NCBI RefSeq assembly: GCF_034259205.1
Contig: NZ_CP139487.1
Location: forward strand, 1,488,001 to 1,552,000
From: Peredibacter starrii
GTDB taxonomy: Bacteria; Bdellovibrionota; Bacteriovoracia; Bacteriovoracales; Bacteriovoracaceae
DNA: 64,000 bases
Direction of reading: 5' to 3'
Positions within the stretch are counted from its first letter, which is position 1; each line of letters opens with the position of its first letter. Shown here in pieces: positions 1-8,222 of this stretch. Both the position numbers and the translations under genes were made by a program. The notes under the pieces were generated by a model that worked only from the letters and a program-made list of their open reading frames with translations, was not told the origin of the DNA and did not search any database.

Positions 1-391
1 TACCGTTTTGAATCACCGGAAGTCGTTTTATTTTATAGTGGATCATCATATTGATGACATCATCAAGGGTGTAATCCAGTTCGACCGTTTTGGGATTTTT
101 AGTCATTACATTTTCCAGGGGCACGTTCTTCGATTTTTGAAAAATATCTTCCACTCCATTAGAATAGAAAATTTGTCCAAATAATCTTTTAAGGGCCACA
201 AGTGCATGAGGAATGTTGGCATCTTTTCCTACAAAATCAGATTCCGTTATGATGCCAATTAAGTGGGCGGCCGAATCGACAATTGGTACGACACTTATAT
301 TTTTTTCGAGCATTAATTTTGCAGCATCTTCAACAGTGTGCTTAGGTGTTAAATAAATTACGTCCTTTGTCATGAATTCGGAAACCTTCAT
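1..391 (-). CDS. CBS domain protein (C-terminus cut by window edge)
   Basis: The reading frame starts with ATG at 389-391 (MKVSEFMTKD) and runs off the left edge after about 130 residues. Two CBS modules are visible: residues 3-60, with the typical VVPIVDSAAHLIGIITESDF stretch, and a second starting near residue 90 (NVMTKNPKTVELDYTLDDV) that ends in KRLPVI at the edge. CBS pairs bind adenine nucleotides and regulate an attached or partner protein. No effector domain is visible, but the missing end could hold one. A weak GAGGT ribosome site precedes the start. Confidence 0.85.
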   Translation of the reverse strand, partial: MKVSEFMTKDVIYLTPKHTVEDAAKLMLEKNISVVPIVDSAAHLIGIITESDFVGKDANIPHALVALKRLFGQIFYSNGVEDIFQKSKNVPLENVMTKNPKTVELDYTLDDVINMMIHYKIKRLPVIQNG

Positions 392-550
392 TGAGACCTC
401 GCTTGTTATAAGTACAGTACGTTGATTAAAAACATAGTCTAGACATGTGCGGCCAATTTTTTGCGCTCCAAAAAATCTTAAGCCAACCTTCTCTTTTTCA
501 ACCATTTAAGCGGTCAATGAAAAACTATTAGAAGGTGCCACTTTGGCATC

Positions 551-637
551 TTGAGATCATGATTACCCCTAAGATATAAATCTCTTCGTTTGAAGTTGTG
601 ATCTAACGAATGACACTAAACTTAGGGAGTAATCATG
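551..637 (+). promoter_or_regulatory. Promoter and start-mirroring inverted repeat of the glutaminase gene
   Basis: A TTGAGA (551-556), 18-base spacer, TATAAA (575-580) promoter is visible. CATGATTACCCCTAAG (558-573) is the reverse complement of 621-637, which holds the SD (GGGAG) and the ATG, apart from one bulged A at 628. The 47-base loop lies between. If transcribed, the stem would mask both SD and start codon. If transcription starts near 587, the left arm instead lies inside the promoter spacer, and the two arms could be DNA half-sites about 63 bp apart. Confidence 0.7.
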
Positions 638-1411
638 AAGAGTTTTATGCTCATTGCATTTTTTGTTCTCGGCCAGGGAGTCAGAGCTGAGACAATGGGA
701 GATGGTGTTCACTCCATCGTCAGGGGAACAGACGGTGAACCTCATTTAGTTAAGATGAATTCAGGTGAGGTAAAATTCATTGAGCAGAATGAAGGGCATA
801 AGCTGGCCGTTTTTGAGAAGAAGCTTATGACCGCCAAATCACTTTCTTCAAATGTCCAAAATAAATTTCAAGTTGAGCCGGGTGCGAGCTATGAACCAAC
901 TGTAGTTCCTGATGCTCAGATTCCTGAAATCTTTAATAGAATGAATCCGTATATTAAAAGAAAGTCTGAATGTTCGGACCGTGCTCATGTCTGGGCGTAT
1001 GATGAGTTTCAGAAAAGTGGTATTAAGTCACAAAAAGCATTTCTTATGCTGACTGATACTTATATTAAACGTACTCGCTACAAGTGGTGGTTCCACGTAG
1101 CTCCTATGTACACCACTGCTTCAGGTAAGAAGATCGTTATGGATTTTCAATTCCTTGATCGTCCGGTGACATTCACTGAGTGGAAAAATCACCTTGTGTT
1201 CAGTAAGCGTGAATGTGTGACTGATTTCAAATTCAATGACTACGATGCAGGCGCGGATCAAACTCAGGATTGCTACACTAAGCATGAACCAATGTATTAC
1301 TACATTCCTCAAGACATCGGTGCGTTTGAGAATGGTAGACAGATTACTGGTTGGAGTGTTTCAGGTGTAAATGCAGCCCGCTCAAGAGCTTTCTTTCAAG
1401 GGAGTCTATAA
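635..1411 (+). CDS. Secreted protein-glutaminase-like cysteine deamidase
   Basis: A 258-residue precursor with a signal peptide (residues 1-18, cut near VRA-ET). The C-terminal half carries the layout of the protein-glutamine glutaminase family: ECSDRAH with Cys113 and His118, then KWWFHVAP with His154, then KKIVMDF with Asp170, followed by the PVTFTEWKNHLV segment seen after the catalytic Asp in these enzymes. Cys113-His154-Asp170 is the proposed triad. Family members convert protein-bound glutamine to glutamate; residues 20-100 may be a pro-region, as in the Chryseobacterium enzyme. It sits directly before a lipoprotein gene with no gap, so the two are probably cotranscribed. Substrate unknown. 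The family call rests on motif order, not on an alignment. Confidence 0.7.
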   Translation: MKSFMLIAFFVLGQGVRAETMGDGVHSIVRGTDGEPHLVKMNSGEVKFIEQNEGHKLAVFEKKLMTAKSLSSNVQNKFQVEPGASYEPTVVPDAQIPEIFNRMNPYIKRKSECSDRAHVWAYDEFQKSGIKSQKAFLMLTDTYIKRTRYKWWFHVAPMYTTASGKKIVMDFQFLDRPVTFTEWKNHLVFSKRECVTDFKFNDYDAGADQTQDCYTKHEPMYYYIPQDIGAFENGRQITGWSVSGVNAARSRAFFQGSL

Positions 1412-2104
1412 ATGAAATCAAAAAATATTATTTTCATGATGGCGCTTTTTGGACTTGTGGCCTGTGGTAAAGACGGCGGAGGCTCAGGTAGTGGTGGAGG
1501 AAGTGTCACACAGGCCGCTGCTCGTGAAATGGTAGAGGCCGCTCCTGGTTCGTACTACGCCATTCTTAGACCAGTGAACATTTATTCAAATGGTTTCATT
1601 CCATATGGGTCAGCGATGTTTACCTTGCAGGGGGATCAGCTTTCTGTAAGCACGTCAATGGATGACGATCAGGCAGTTCCGCACAGACAAACTCTGCACA
1701 TCGGAACTCGTTGTCCGACTCAGGCAGATGATTCAAACGGAGACGGCTTTGTTGACTATGAAGAGGCCATGAAAGTTGTTGGCTCAGCACTTATGCCACT
1801 TGATGATGACTTAAATTCGCAATTGGGAGGAAAGGATCTTTATCCTAGAGGCCGTGCGATGACTTATAAGAAGGTTGTTTCTCTTTCTAAGGTCAATGCT
1901 GATCTTTGGAAAGCAGATGAAGATCCTTCTGATAATGTGATGAAGCTCTCAAACGGGCAGGGAATTGGTTTTGAAGGAAGAGTGGTTCTCGCTCATGGAA
2001 CTGCTCCTCAAAGTTCATTTCCAACTAGTCTGGCCGCTCACCCAGGTGAGCAACCGCATATCTCTTTACCTGTAGTTTGCGGCGTACTTAAGAAGATTAA
2101 TTAG
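1412..2104 (+). CDS. EF-hand lipoprotein
   Basis: A 230-residue lipoprotein with lipobox LVAC (Cys18), followed by a Gly/Ser-rich linker to residue 30. Residues 107-118 form a textbook 12-residue EF-hand loop (DSNGDGFVDYEE; ligands Asp107, Asn109, Asp111, Phe113 backbone, Asp115, Glu118), so it probably binds calcium. The rest is not recognised. It starts immediately after the stop of the glutaminase-like gene with GGGAG as ribosome site. Its stop overlaps the end of the convergent radical SAM gene by four bases. Confidence 0.8.
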   Translation: MKSKNIIFMMALFGLVACGKDGGGSGSGGGSVTQAAAREMVEAAPGSYYAILRPVNIYSNGFIPYGSAMFTLQGDQLSVSTSMDDDQAVPHRQTLHIGTRCPTQADDSNGDGFVDYEEAMKVVGSALMPLDDDLNSQLGGKDLYPRGRAMTYKKVVSLSKVNADLWKADEDPSDNVMKLSNGQGIGFEGRVVLAHGTAPQSSFPTSLAAHPGEQPHISLPVVCGVLKKIN

Positions 2105-3948
2105 AAGTTGATTTCAACTTTGGGCCTCGGCACCCTTTCGTCAAACCAATCGCGAAGGTCCATGTCGAGGCCCTGTCCTAACATGTAGTTGTAAAGCGCT
2201 CGTCTCAGTCCTACTCCAAGCATATCGTGATCGACGAACTTCTCTTCAGTGAAGGGGAGTTCGTTGTTCGCAAACAGGCCGTGTTCAGGTTTTTTCTGCG
2301 GAACAATCTTCACATTGAATTTGCCCGGATTCAGTCCCACTGGAGAGTGGGCAGTAAGTGCAAAGCGATGCCAGTAGGCAGAGCTTAGATAGTGCTTTTT
2401 AAAAAGCTGACGAACGACTTCAAGGCTGTCGATGGTTTCCTGCATGGTTTGAGTCGGGAAGCCGTACATAAGATAGGCGTGAACGAAAATGCCAGCGTCT
2501 TTGAAGTTCTTTGTGACCTTCGCGACCTTCTCGATTGAGATACCTTTATCGATGAGTTTTAAAACTCGCTCTGAAGCAACTTCAATACCACCCGTCACTG
2601 CAATACAACCAGCTTTCTTCATGAGCTCAGTCACTTCTGCCGAGAAGTATGGATCAAAACGGATATTACCCCACCATGTTACTTTGAGATTTCTTTTGAG
2701 GATCTCTTCGCTCATGGCCTTTAGAAGTGTCGGAGGAGCGGCTTCGTCTACGAAATGGAAACCGTTCACACCAGTTTCCTGGATGATCTTTTCCATTTTA
2801 TCAACCACGCCTATGGCGGTATCTGGCTCGTAGCGGCCAATATAATCAAGACTCACGTCACAGAAAGTACATTTCTTCCAATAGCATCCGTGGGCCAGGA
2901 TCATTTTATTCCAACGACCATCAGTCCAAAGTCTCTGGGTTGGATTCATGTTGTCCATCATTGAGACGTAGCGATTCATCTCAAGACCTTTGAAGCTTGG
3001 AGCATCAAGGTTCTTGAACTTGATATCGAAGAGTTCAGGTGAAGAGACAAAAGTAACTTTGTTATCTTTGCGGTACATGGTGCGAAGTAAAGGACCATCG
3101 CCCGCTTCGATGAATTTCAATAAATGTTCTAGAGGTTTTTCACCATCGTCGAAAGTGATGTAATCGATCACATCAAAAATTCTTGGGTCTTCCAGGGAGC
3201 GAAGCTCGGTATTAACGTAGCCGCCGCCAAGAAGAACTTTTACGTTTGGAGATACTTGCTTGGTTGTCTCAGCAATTCTTAGAGCTCCAAGAAGGTTGCC
3301 GGGGAAAGGAACTGAGACTCCTATGACGTCTGGTTGGAACTTCTCGAGATTTGCCTTCGTGAGTTCGGTAATCCATTCATCAATGATCGTTTTCTTTTTA
3401 AGACGCTTAACAATCGGAGAGTATGAATTAAGAGATAGCGCGATTTTCTCGGCATAACGAGAGAATCCGAAATCCTCATCTACACCGATGCGGATGATAT
3501 CTGCGAGGTCATCCATAAAAAGGCTGCAAATGTGCTTGGCCTTATCTTTATCGTTTAGTTCGTTATAAAGGTCGAGAACGCCACCCTGGTTGTCATCTAG
3601 TGGCATGAAACGAGGGCCCTCAGGAATCGTCTGACGCTCAATAATGGTTTGAATGAGAGGGGACTCATCTTTCTGAAGGAATGAGATTACAGCATCAATG
3701 TTGTTTTCGTATTCCTGATGAGCATCGAGATAAAAGTCTAACAGCTGATCTTTGACCTTGGATTTTCTAATGATCTTTGTAATTTCTTTGAGGCCATCCT
3801 TAGAGAAGATTTTAAGGATAAGTTCAAGCCCTATATCAACCTGATTGACCTCATGTCCTAGCTTTTCAAGATAAGACGTTAGATACGCCGTAGATGGGTA
3901 CGGAGTATTGAATTGAGTCAATGGGGAGAGGGCTAGGAGGATTTTCAT
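2101..3948 (-). CDS. B12-binding radical SAM protein
   Basis: 615 residues. The N-terminal part ends in a cobalamin-binding-like Rossmann segment (about 200-285: DVIGVSVPFPGNL, VLLGGGYVNTEL, DYITFDDGE). The radical SAM barrel begins with HGCYWKKCTFCDV, Cys355, Cys360 and Cys363 being the iron-sulphur ligands. The spacing is CX4CX2C rather than the usual CX3CX2C. GGIEVASERVL and YLMYGFPTQT match later radical SAM strands. Relatives are methyltransferases or ring-forming enzymes, and the substrate cannot be read from sequence. A long helical insert (about 60-200) lacks the usual DxHxxG corrinoid loop, so cobalamin binding is unproven. Confidence 0.85.
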   Translation of the reverse strand: MKILLALSPLTQFNTPYPSTAYLTSYLEKLGHEVNQVDIGLELILKIFSKDGLKEITKIIRKSKVKDQLLDFYLDAHQEYENNIDAVISFLQKDESPLIQTIIERQTIPEGPRFMPLDDNQGGVLDLYNELNDKDKAKHICSLFMDDLADIIRIGVDEDFGFSRYAEKIALSLNSYSPIVKRLKKKTIIDEWITELTKANLEKFQPDVIGVSVPFPGNLLGALRIAETTKQVSPNVKVLLGGGYVNTELRSLEDPRIFDVIDYITFDDGEKPLEHLLKFIEAGDGPLLRTMYRKDNKVTFVSSPELFDIKFKNLDAPSFKGLEMNRYVSMMDNMNPTQRLWTDGRWNKMILAHGCYWKKCTFCDVSLDYIGRYEPDTAIGVVDKMEKIIQETGVNGFHFVDEAAPPTLLKAMSEEILKRNLKVTWWGNIRFDPYFSAEVTELMKKAGCIAVTGGIEVASERVLKLIDKGISIEKVAKVTKNFKDAGIFVHAYLMYGFPTQTMQETIDSLEVVRQLFKKHYLSSAYWHRFALTAHSPVGLNPGKFNVKIVPQKKPEHGLFANNELPFTEEKFVDHDMLGVGLRRALYNYMLGQGLDMDLRDWFDERVPRPKVEINF

Positions 3949-4013
3949 TTAAAGAAGTTTATCAGATCCTGACTCAGTTTAATAGATGCAAGACCTCTTT
4001 AGGCCAATAGCAC

Positions 4014-5420
4014 TTATAGAAGAATGTTGGAAGCTGTATGTGCTTTGGAATTTTCCTCTTTTAATTTCCATAACATATAAACATTGTTTCTCTGATAATC
4101 TCTTATATCATTCATTATGTCCGGAACCATTTTTCCCGCGGCCAGTAAACTCGCGATTAAACTTAAGCCTCCAGTACTTGCTGAAAGATAGAACGTGGCC
4201 ATTTCAATTGTGGCCAAGCTTAAGTACTTTTTTTGTATGGATTTATATTCGGCTTTGATTCTCGCAAATTCAGGCCTTATAAGATCCTTCTCAATATCAT
4301 GGGCTACTTGGACAAAGTCAGAAGGCTTAGTTAATTCAACCGATTTACACGCCTGCTTCATCATACTTCTAAAGTTGAAAAACGATTCTTCATTTGAGCG
4401 GAGTTTTACAATGTTTTGAAATTTAACATTACCTAAAAAAGGAAGGTTCATATTGGAAATGATATTTGCTAATTTTGCTTCTTCTTTCTTAGGATGGGCC
4501 ATGAAATTATTTAGGAGACCCCATTCGAATGTGGACTCAGTAAAAAGAATACCATTTTGAAACTCCGCAAGTCTTAATCCATATTCCAAAGATTTAACTC
4601 TTTTAAGCCCCACTTTTAATATTGAGTCGTTTCTCCATCTTTCATACTTAGAGCGTTCAACTAATCCTGGGTCTTGCATAGGCAGGAAAATATCAAAGGT
4701 ATTGTTTCCATCTTTTGGAACATTATTTATTTCGAACAATTGGTAAATGGAGGATGGGACATAACGTGGATCGTTTTTGAAATCGATCGATATAATATTG
4801 TGGGGAACATCGAATTTATCCCAATGGCGTTTCTTGCCACCATCTGGCTCAAAAGTAATGGGGAAAACATCAGCATTTTCCAAACAAAACTTTAGGAAAT
4901 CCTGGTTGGAGTTAATTACCAAGTCAGTAGGCCCTTCCGGTAATAACTGTTCCATGTAAATCAGAGACGAACGAACAGCTTCATTATTTTTTGAGATGTA
5001 TTTCTCAGGGGACAAAACAATTATCTTGCTTGTAACTAGTTTTTCGTTCGTTACGAGCCATTTAAGGCACAAAGTGATTTTATTTCTGATATATTGAGGA
5101 TTTTCTTCATTGGAACGAATTTCTATTTTAGATTTAAGACTAGGATCAAATGAAGGAATGGGGTCTTGTATAACAATGGTTTCATAAAGCAGTAATGCTC
5201 TCTTCAAAAAACCGTCACAATTTAAGATGTCTATATCTTGTGTAATGAGAGCATGATCTGCATTAATAGGCTCCACATCATTTGAAATGTAGTATTTTTG
5301 GATTGCTCCTACGAGTTCTTGTATTTGATCATCTGATTTTGATAGGAGAATGCGATCTATATCTTCAGGCTTCGAACTCCAAAAACCCTGAGATTTAAAA
5401 ATTTCAAAATAAGCTTTCAT
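4014..5420 (-). CDS. Unrecognised 468-residue protein, AT-rich
   Basis: I do not recognise this protein. No signal peptide is present. Much of it is charged and looks soluble. Near the C-terminus (about 400-425) is a helix pair with a Gly/Ala-rich hydrophobic stretch (ASTGGLSLIASLLAAGK), followed by a charged tail containing YMLWKL. Base composition is clearly more AT-rich than the genes on both sides, and it lies alone between a radical SAM gene and a TAXI operon, which suggests horizontal acquisition. A hydrophobic C-terminal hairpin behind a soluble domain also occurs in some phage-defence effectors, but that is only a shape resemblance. Confidence 0.7.
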   Translation of the reverse strand: MKAYFEIFKSQGFWSSKPEDIDRILLSKSDDQIQELVGAIQKYYISNDVEPINADHALITQDIDILNCDGFLKRALLLYETIVIQDPIPSFDPSLKSKIEIRSNEENPQYIRNKITLCLKWLVTNEKLVTSKIIVLSPEKYISKNNEAVRSSLIYMEQLLPEGPTDLVINSNQDFLKFCLENADVFPITFEPDGGKKRHWDKFDVPHNIISIDFKNDPRYVPSSIYQLFEINNVPKDGNNTFDIFLPMQDPGLVERSKYERWRNDSILKVGLKRVKSLEYGLRLAEFQNGILFTESTFEWGLLNNFMAHPKKEEAKLANIISNMNLPFLGNVKFQNIVKLRSNEESFFNFRSMMKQACKSVELTKPSDFVQVAHDIEKDLIRPEFARIKAEYKSIQKKYLSLATIEMATFYLSASTGGLSLIASLLAAGKMVPDIMNDIRDYQRNNVYMLWKLKEENSKAHTASNILL

Positions 5421-5444
5421 GGCCTTGTTCCCATCTATTCTGAA

Positions 5445-6773
5445 TTACGCACTCATCTTCGAAACCATCAACCTTCTTACATACTCAATATGAGATCTGA
5501 GCATATAAAATTGATCGGCCAGAATTGCCTTAATTCTCATGCGTTGAACATCCTTCTCAATGCTTTCAAACTGAGCAAAAAGATCTTTAAGTTTCTCCAT
5601 GTCGTTCTCATACATGAACTTCTCTTCAAGTTTAAGAAGAGCACGGTAACGTCTACGAATGCGAAGTTTACCAAACCAACGGAAGATGGCCGGAATACTA
5701 CGAACTGCAGGAACGAGTAAAATTAGCATTGGTAGGAAAGAGATAAGGATTCGGTTCAATAGGCTCGCCATCCAGAAAGGAAGGTAACGATAGAGGAAGC
5801 TCTTACCAGACTTATAGAAGCGCTCAGCATCGTCACTGAGTCGAATCTTATTTTCGGCCGCAACAGGGAACTCATTACGTTTCTTAAATACACCGGCATT
5901 TCCATGGATATCCATCGCCGCATCTAACACCATATCAGACAGAGCAGGGTGAAGATCCTTCGTGGCAATAAGTTCTACCATCGGTCCAATGAGAGTAATG
6001 TTCTCTGAAGGGATGTTCTTTTCAAAATTTAGAACACCCTCTGGAACTTCAAGTTTGTGAAGTATATCAATCTTACGGATATAGGCATTAGCGTTCTTGA
6101 AGTTCATAAGTCTGATGTCGTCAGAGTTCAAAAGCTTTCTCAGAACATCAAGGGAAGCATCTTCACCCATGAGGAAAGCACCATCGATTTTTTTCTCAAG
6201 AAGGGCCTTGCTTACTTCTTCGCCTTCCAGTGTTACGAGATTTGGACCTTCAGTAATTCCATTAAGCTTTAGAATTTTAAGAGCAAGTTTACGAGCACCA
6301 GAACCCTCAGAGCTGATCGCAATCGTCTTGCCCTTCATCTCATACATGCGCTCAATCGGTTTCCCACGATAGAAAAAGAACAGAGGCTGGTGGCTAATTC
6401 CACCAAGTGAAACGAGACGACGATACTTTTTACCCTCTTCCTCTGAACCGCTTTGAACGAGTGCCAGATCGACTTTAGTATCTTTCTCATAGATACGATT
6501 CAAGTTATCGAGAGAGCCATTAGATGTGAGAATGTTTACTTTGATTCCATTCTTTCCCAGCGCCTTTTGATATTTAACAGCGATACCGTGAAAGATACTT
6601 CCTTCTGGGCCTGAAATAAAAGTGAGCTCAGTAGGAGGGGCGCTTCTCACGAAGAAGATCACACCAGTGAAGATGATAGTGGCCGATACGAGAATAATCG
6701 TCAGGGCCACAGTTGGACCCAGGTCAAAGTATTCCATCAGTGTATCAAGACTTCTACGATAAGCTTTGTTCAT
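5445..6773 (-). CDS. TAXI-family solute-binding protein with membrane anchors
   Basis: 442 residues. A transmembrane helix (about 20-42) is followed by a TAXI/TRAP binding-protein core: ELTFISGPEGSIFHGIAVKY resembles the TAXI start, and GMKGKTIAISSEGSGARKLA-like sequence lies near 145-165. A second membrane segment (about 335-365) and a basic coiled-coil tail end the protein. Ordinary TAXI proteins are free periplasmic receptors of about 320 residues that feed a TRAP transporter. No TRAP permease lies nearby, and anchors at both ends suggest a sensing role. It is followed at 8 bases by (upstream gene) 6782-8161, so both are likely one operon. AGAGAG is the ribosome site. Confidence 0.75.
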   Translation of the reverse strand: MNKAYRRSLDTLMEYFDLGPTVALTIILVSATIIFTGVIFFVRSAPPTELTFISGPEGSIFHGIAVKYQKALGKNGIKVNILTSNGSLDNLNRIYEKDTKVDLALVQSGSEEEGKKYRRLVSLGGISHQPLFFFYRGKPIERMYEMKGKTIAISSEGSGARKLALKILKLNGITEGPNLVTLEGEEVSKALLEKKIDGAFLMGEDASLDVLRKLLNSDDIRLMNFKNANAYIRKIDILHKLEVPEGVLNFEKNIPSENITLIGPMVELIATKDLHPALSDMVLDAAMDIHGNAGVFKKRNEFPVAAENKIRLSDDAERFYKSGKSFLYRYLPFWMASLLNRILISFLPMLILLVPAVRSIPAIFRWFGKLRIRRRYRALLKLEEKFMYENDMEKLKDLFAQFESIEKDVQRMRIKAILADQFYMLRSHIEYVRRLMVSKMSA

Positions 6774-6781
6774 ATTTCTCT

Positions 6782-8161
6782 CTATTGAATGCGGCCAAGT
6801 TTCAGCATGAAATTACGATCACGAACATCTACACCAACAAGGTGGAAGTCCGGAAATGCCGGGATAAGTTTTTTTGGTTCGATTGTTACTTGAAGAACAC
6901 GACTATGGTCTTTGTTTCCAAGATACTTGTAAGTTGCAATACCGCTTAGACCTTTCTTCAAACGACTCTTCACTGCAGTCAGAACAACTGGAGTAAGAAA
7001 CTTCAAATCAAGGTTCATGACTTCAAGTTGGCGAAGACGAACTTCAAATACATCGGGCCCAGTCGAGATGAAATCAACCAGACCTTCAAAAGGCACGTCC
7101 CAGAATAGCTTACTTACTTTGCCACTAATATGAATCCCGCCGTTCTTGAAACGGATTTTGAAGTCTTTGATCGAATCACCGATCTTCTCTTTTTCTTTTT
7201 CGAGCATGAGCTTACTTGTGAACAGGTCTTGGCTCAGACGAATCATGAGAGATGGAGGTATTTTGTAATTGATGGGTTTTCTCGCTGTCTTCTTCACTGC
7301 CGGTGGAGCTTCCGTCACCATTGTGTTGATGTCGAAGATCAAAAAGTTCTCTCCGCTGTTATCTGGGTTATTGTTACCCACGCGGATACCACCAAGCTCA
7401 ATGTCTTTTAGGTAAGGCACGAGCTTACTGAGTTTAAGCTTTAGCATGAGAGTGTTGCCGTTTGCTTGGATCTCGTTGTTAAGGTTGAAATCCTTCTCAC
7501 TTGAGAAAGCGAAAATGCTATTAAGAGCTTTTGAAGTGCGCTTGAAGTTATCACGCTCAAGTTCCACTGAAGCAATCTGAAGTTCAAGAGACTTCTTACC
7601 ACTTTTTAATACTTCCAATGCATCAGGGTTCTTTTCAGTCACAATCGATTTGTTCGCAACTTTGAGAAGTGCTTTATACTTGGCGATCTTACGATCAAAG
7701 GTAGAGAAGTCACCAGATAGGGCGGCGAGATATCCACGAGTGGCCGCAAGTCCAAGAGAGAGAAGCTGAACCGGAATCACTACGCGATCACGTTTTGGAT
7801 TCTTAGAATTTGCCTGATAGAAATAAGTTTCAGAAAGCGGGAACTCTAAGATCAGGTGTTTGTGCTGACTAATTTTCGGAAGAATTGAAAGCTGGAACTT
7901 AAAACGAGCAAGATCACGCTCAATCCCAATCGCACGCATATCATCCAGTGGAAGCTGGAAGTCTCCCTGAAGGAGCATCTTTCCTGTTACCGGTTCGAGT
8001 TTCATTTTGAGGTTCTGAACGAGGTCCGACTTTGATAAGTGGCCCGCCAGTTGTTCATTAACAAAGGCCTCAGAAACGAAGATGCTCGCGACCTTTGTTT
8101 CAAACAAAGTCTGGGCGTGCAAAAAGCTCGAAAAGAAGAGGGCGAAAACGATGTATTTCAT
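6782..8161 (-). CDS. Exported protein of unknown function
   Basis: 459 residues from the ATG at 8159-8161, starting with a clean signal peptide (MKYIVFALFFSSFLHAQ). I do not recognise the fold. The mature part is rich in beta-type alternation with lipid-exporter-like repeats of LKLKLSKLVPYLKDIEL type and a short helical stretch near 180-215. A longer reading frame from 8206 is rejected because a strong promoter (TTGTCA, 18 bases, TGCTATGAT) ends only seven bases before the chosen ATG, which predicts a leaderless mRNA. It heads a probable operon with the TAXI-type protein, so the two may form an envelope sensing or transport pair. Confidence 0.75.
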   Translation of the reverse strand: MKYIVFALFFSSFLHAQTLFETKVASIFVSEAFVNEQLAGHLSKSDLVQNLKMKLEPVTGKMLLQGDFQLPLDDMRAIGIERDLARFKFQLSILPKISQHKHLILEFPLSETYFYQANSKNPKRDRVVIPVQLLSLGLAATRGYLAALSGDFSTFDRKIAKYKALLKVANKSIVTEKNPDALEVLKSGKKSLELQIASVELERDNFKRTSKALNSIFAFSSEKDFNLNNEIQANGNTLMLKLKLSKLVPYLKDIELGGIRVGNNNPDNSGENFLIFDINTMVTEAPPAVKKTARKPINYKIPPSLMIRLSQDLFTSKLMLEKEKEKIGDSIKDFKIRFKNGGIHISGKVSKLFWDVPFEGLVDFISTGPDVFEVRLRQLEVMNLDLKFLTPVVLTAVKSRLKKGLSGIATYKYLGNKDHSRVLQVTIEPKKLIPAFPDFHLVGVDVRDRNFMLKLGRIQ

Positions 8162-8198
8162 AGGGCAAATCATAGCAACTGGAGCGTGCCAGTGACAA
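8162..8198 (-). promoter_or_regulatory. Strong leaderless promoter of the 6782-8161 operon
   Basis: On the minus strand: TTGTCA (8198-8193), an 18-base spacer, then extended -10 TGC-TATGAT (8174-8169), then TTGCCCT and the ATG at 8161. The -10 lies seven bases before the start codon, so transcription should begin at or next to the ATG. No Shine-Dalgarno sequence exists. Confidence 0.8.
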
Positions 8199-8222
8199 GA
8201 ATTCACCCATGATAAATAAAAA

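Noticed and set aside
8162-8206. Longer N-terminus (MNSCHWHAPVAMICP) for the exported protein
   Set aside because: A near-consensus extended promoter occupies this stretch and the signal peptide begins at 8161.
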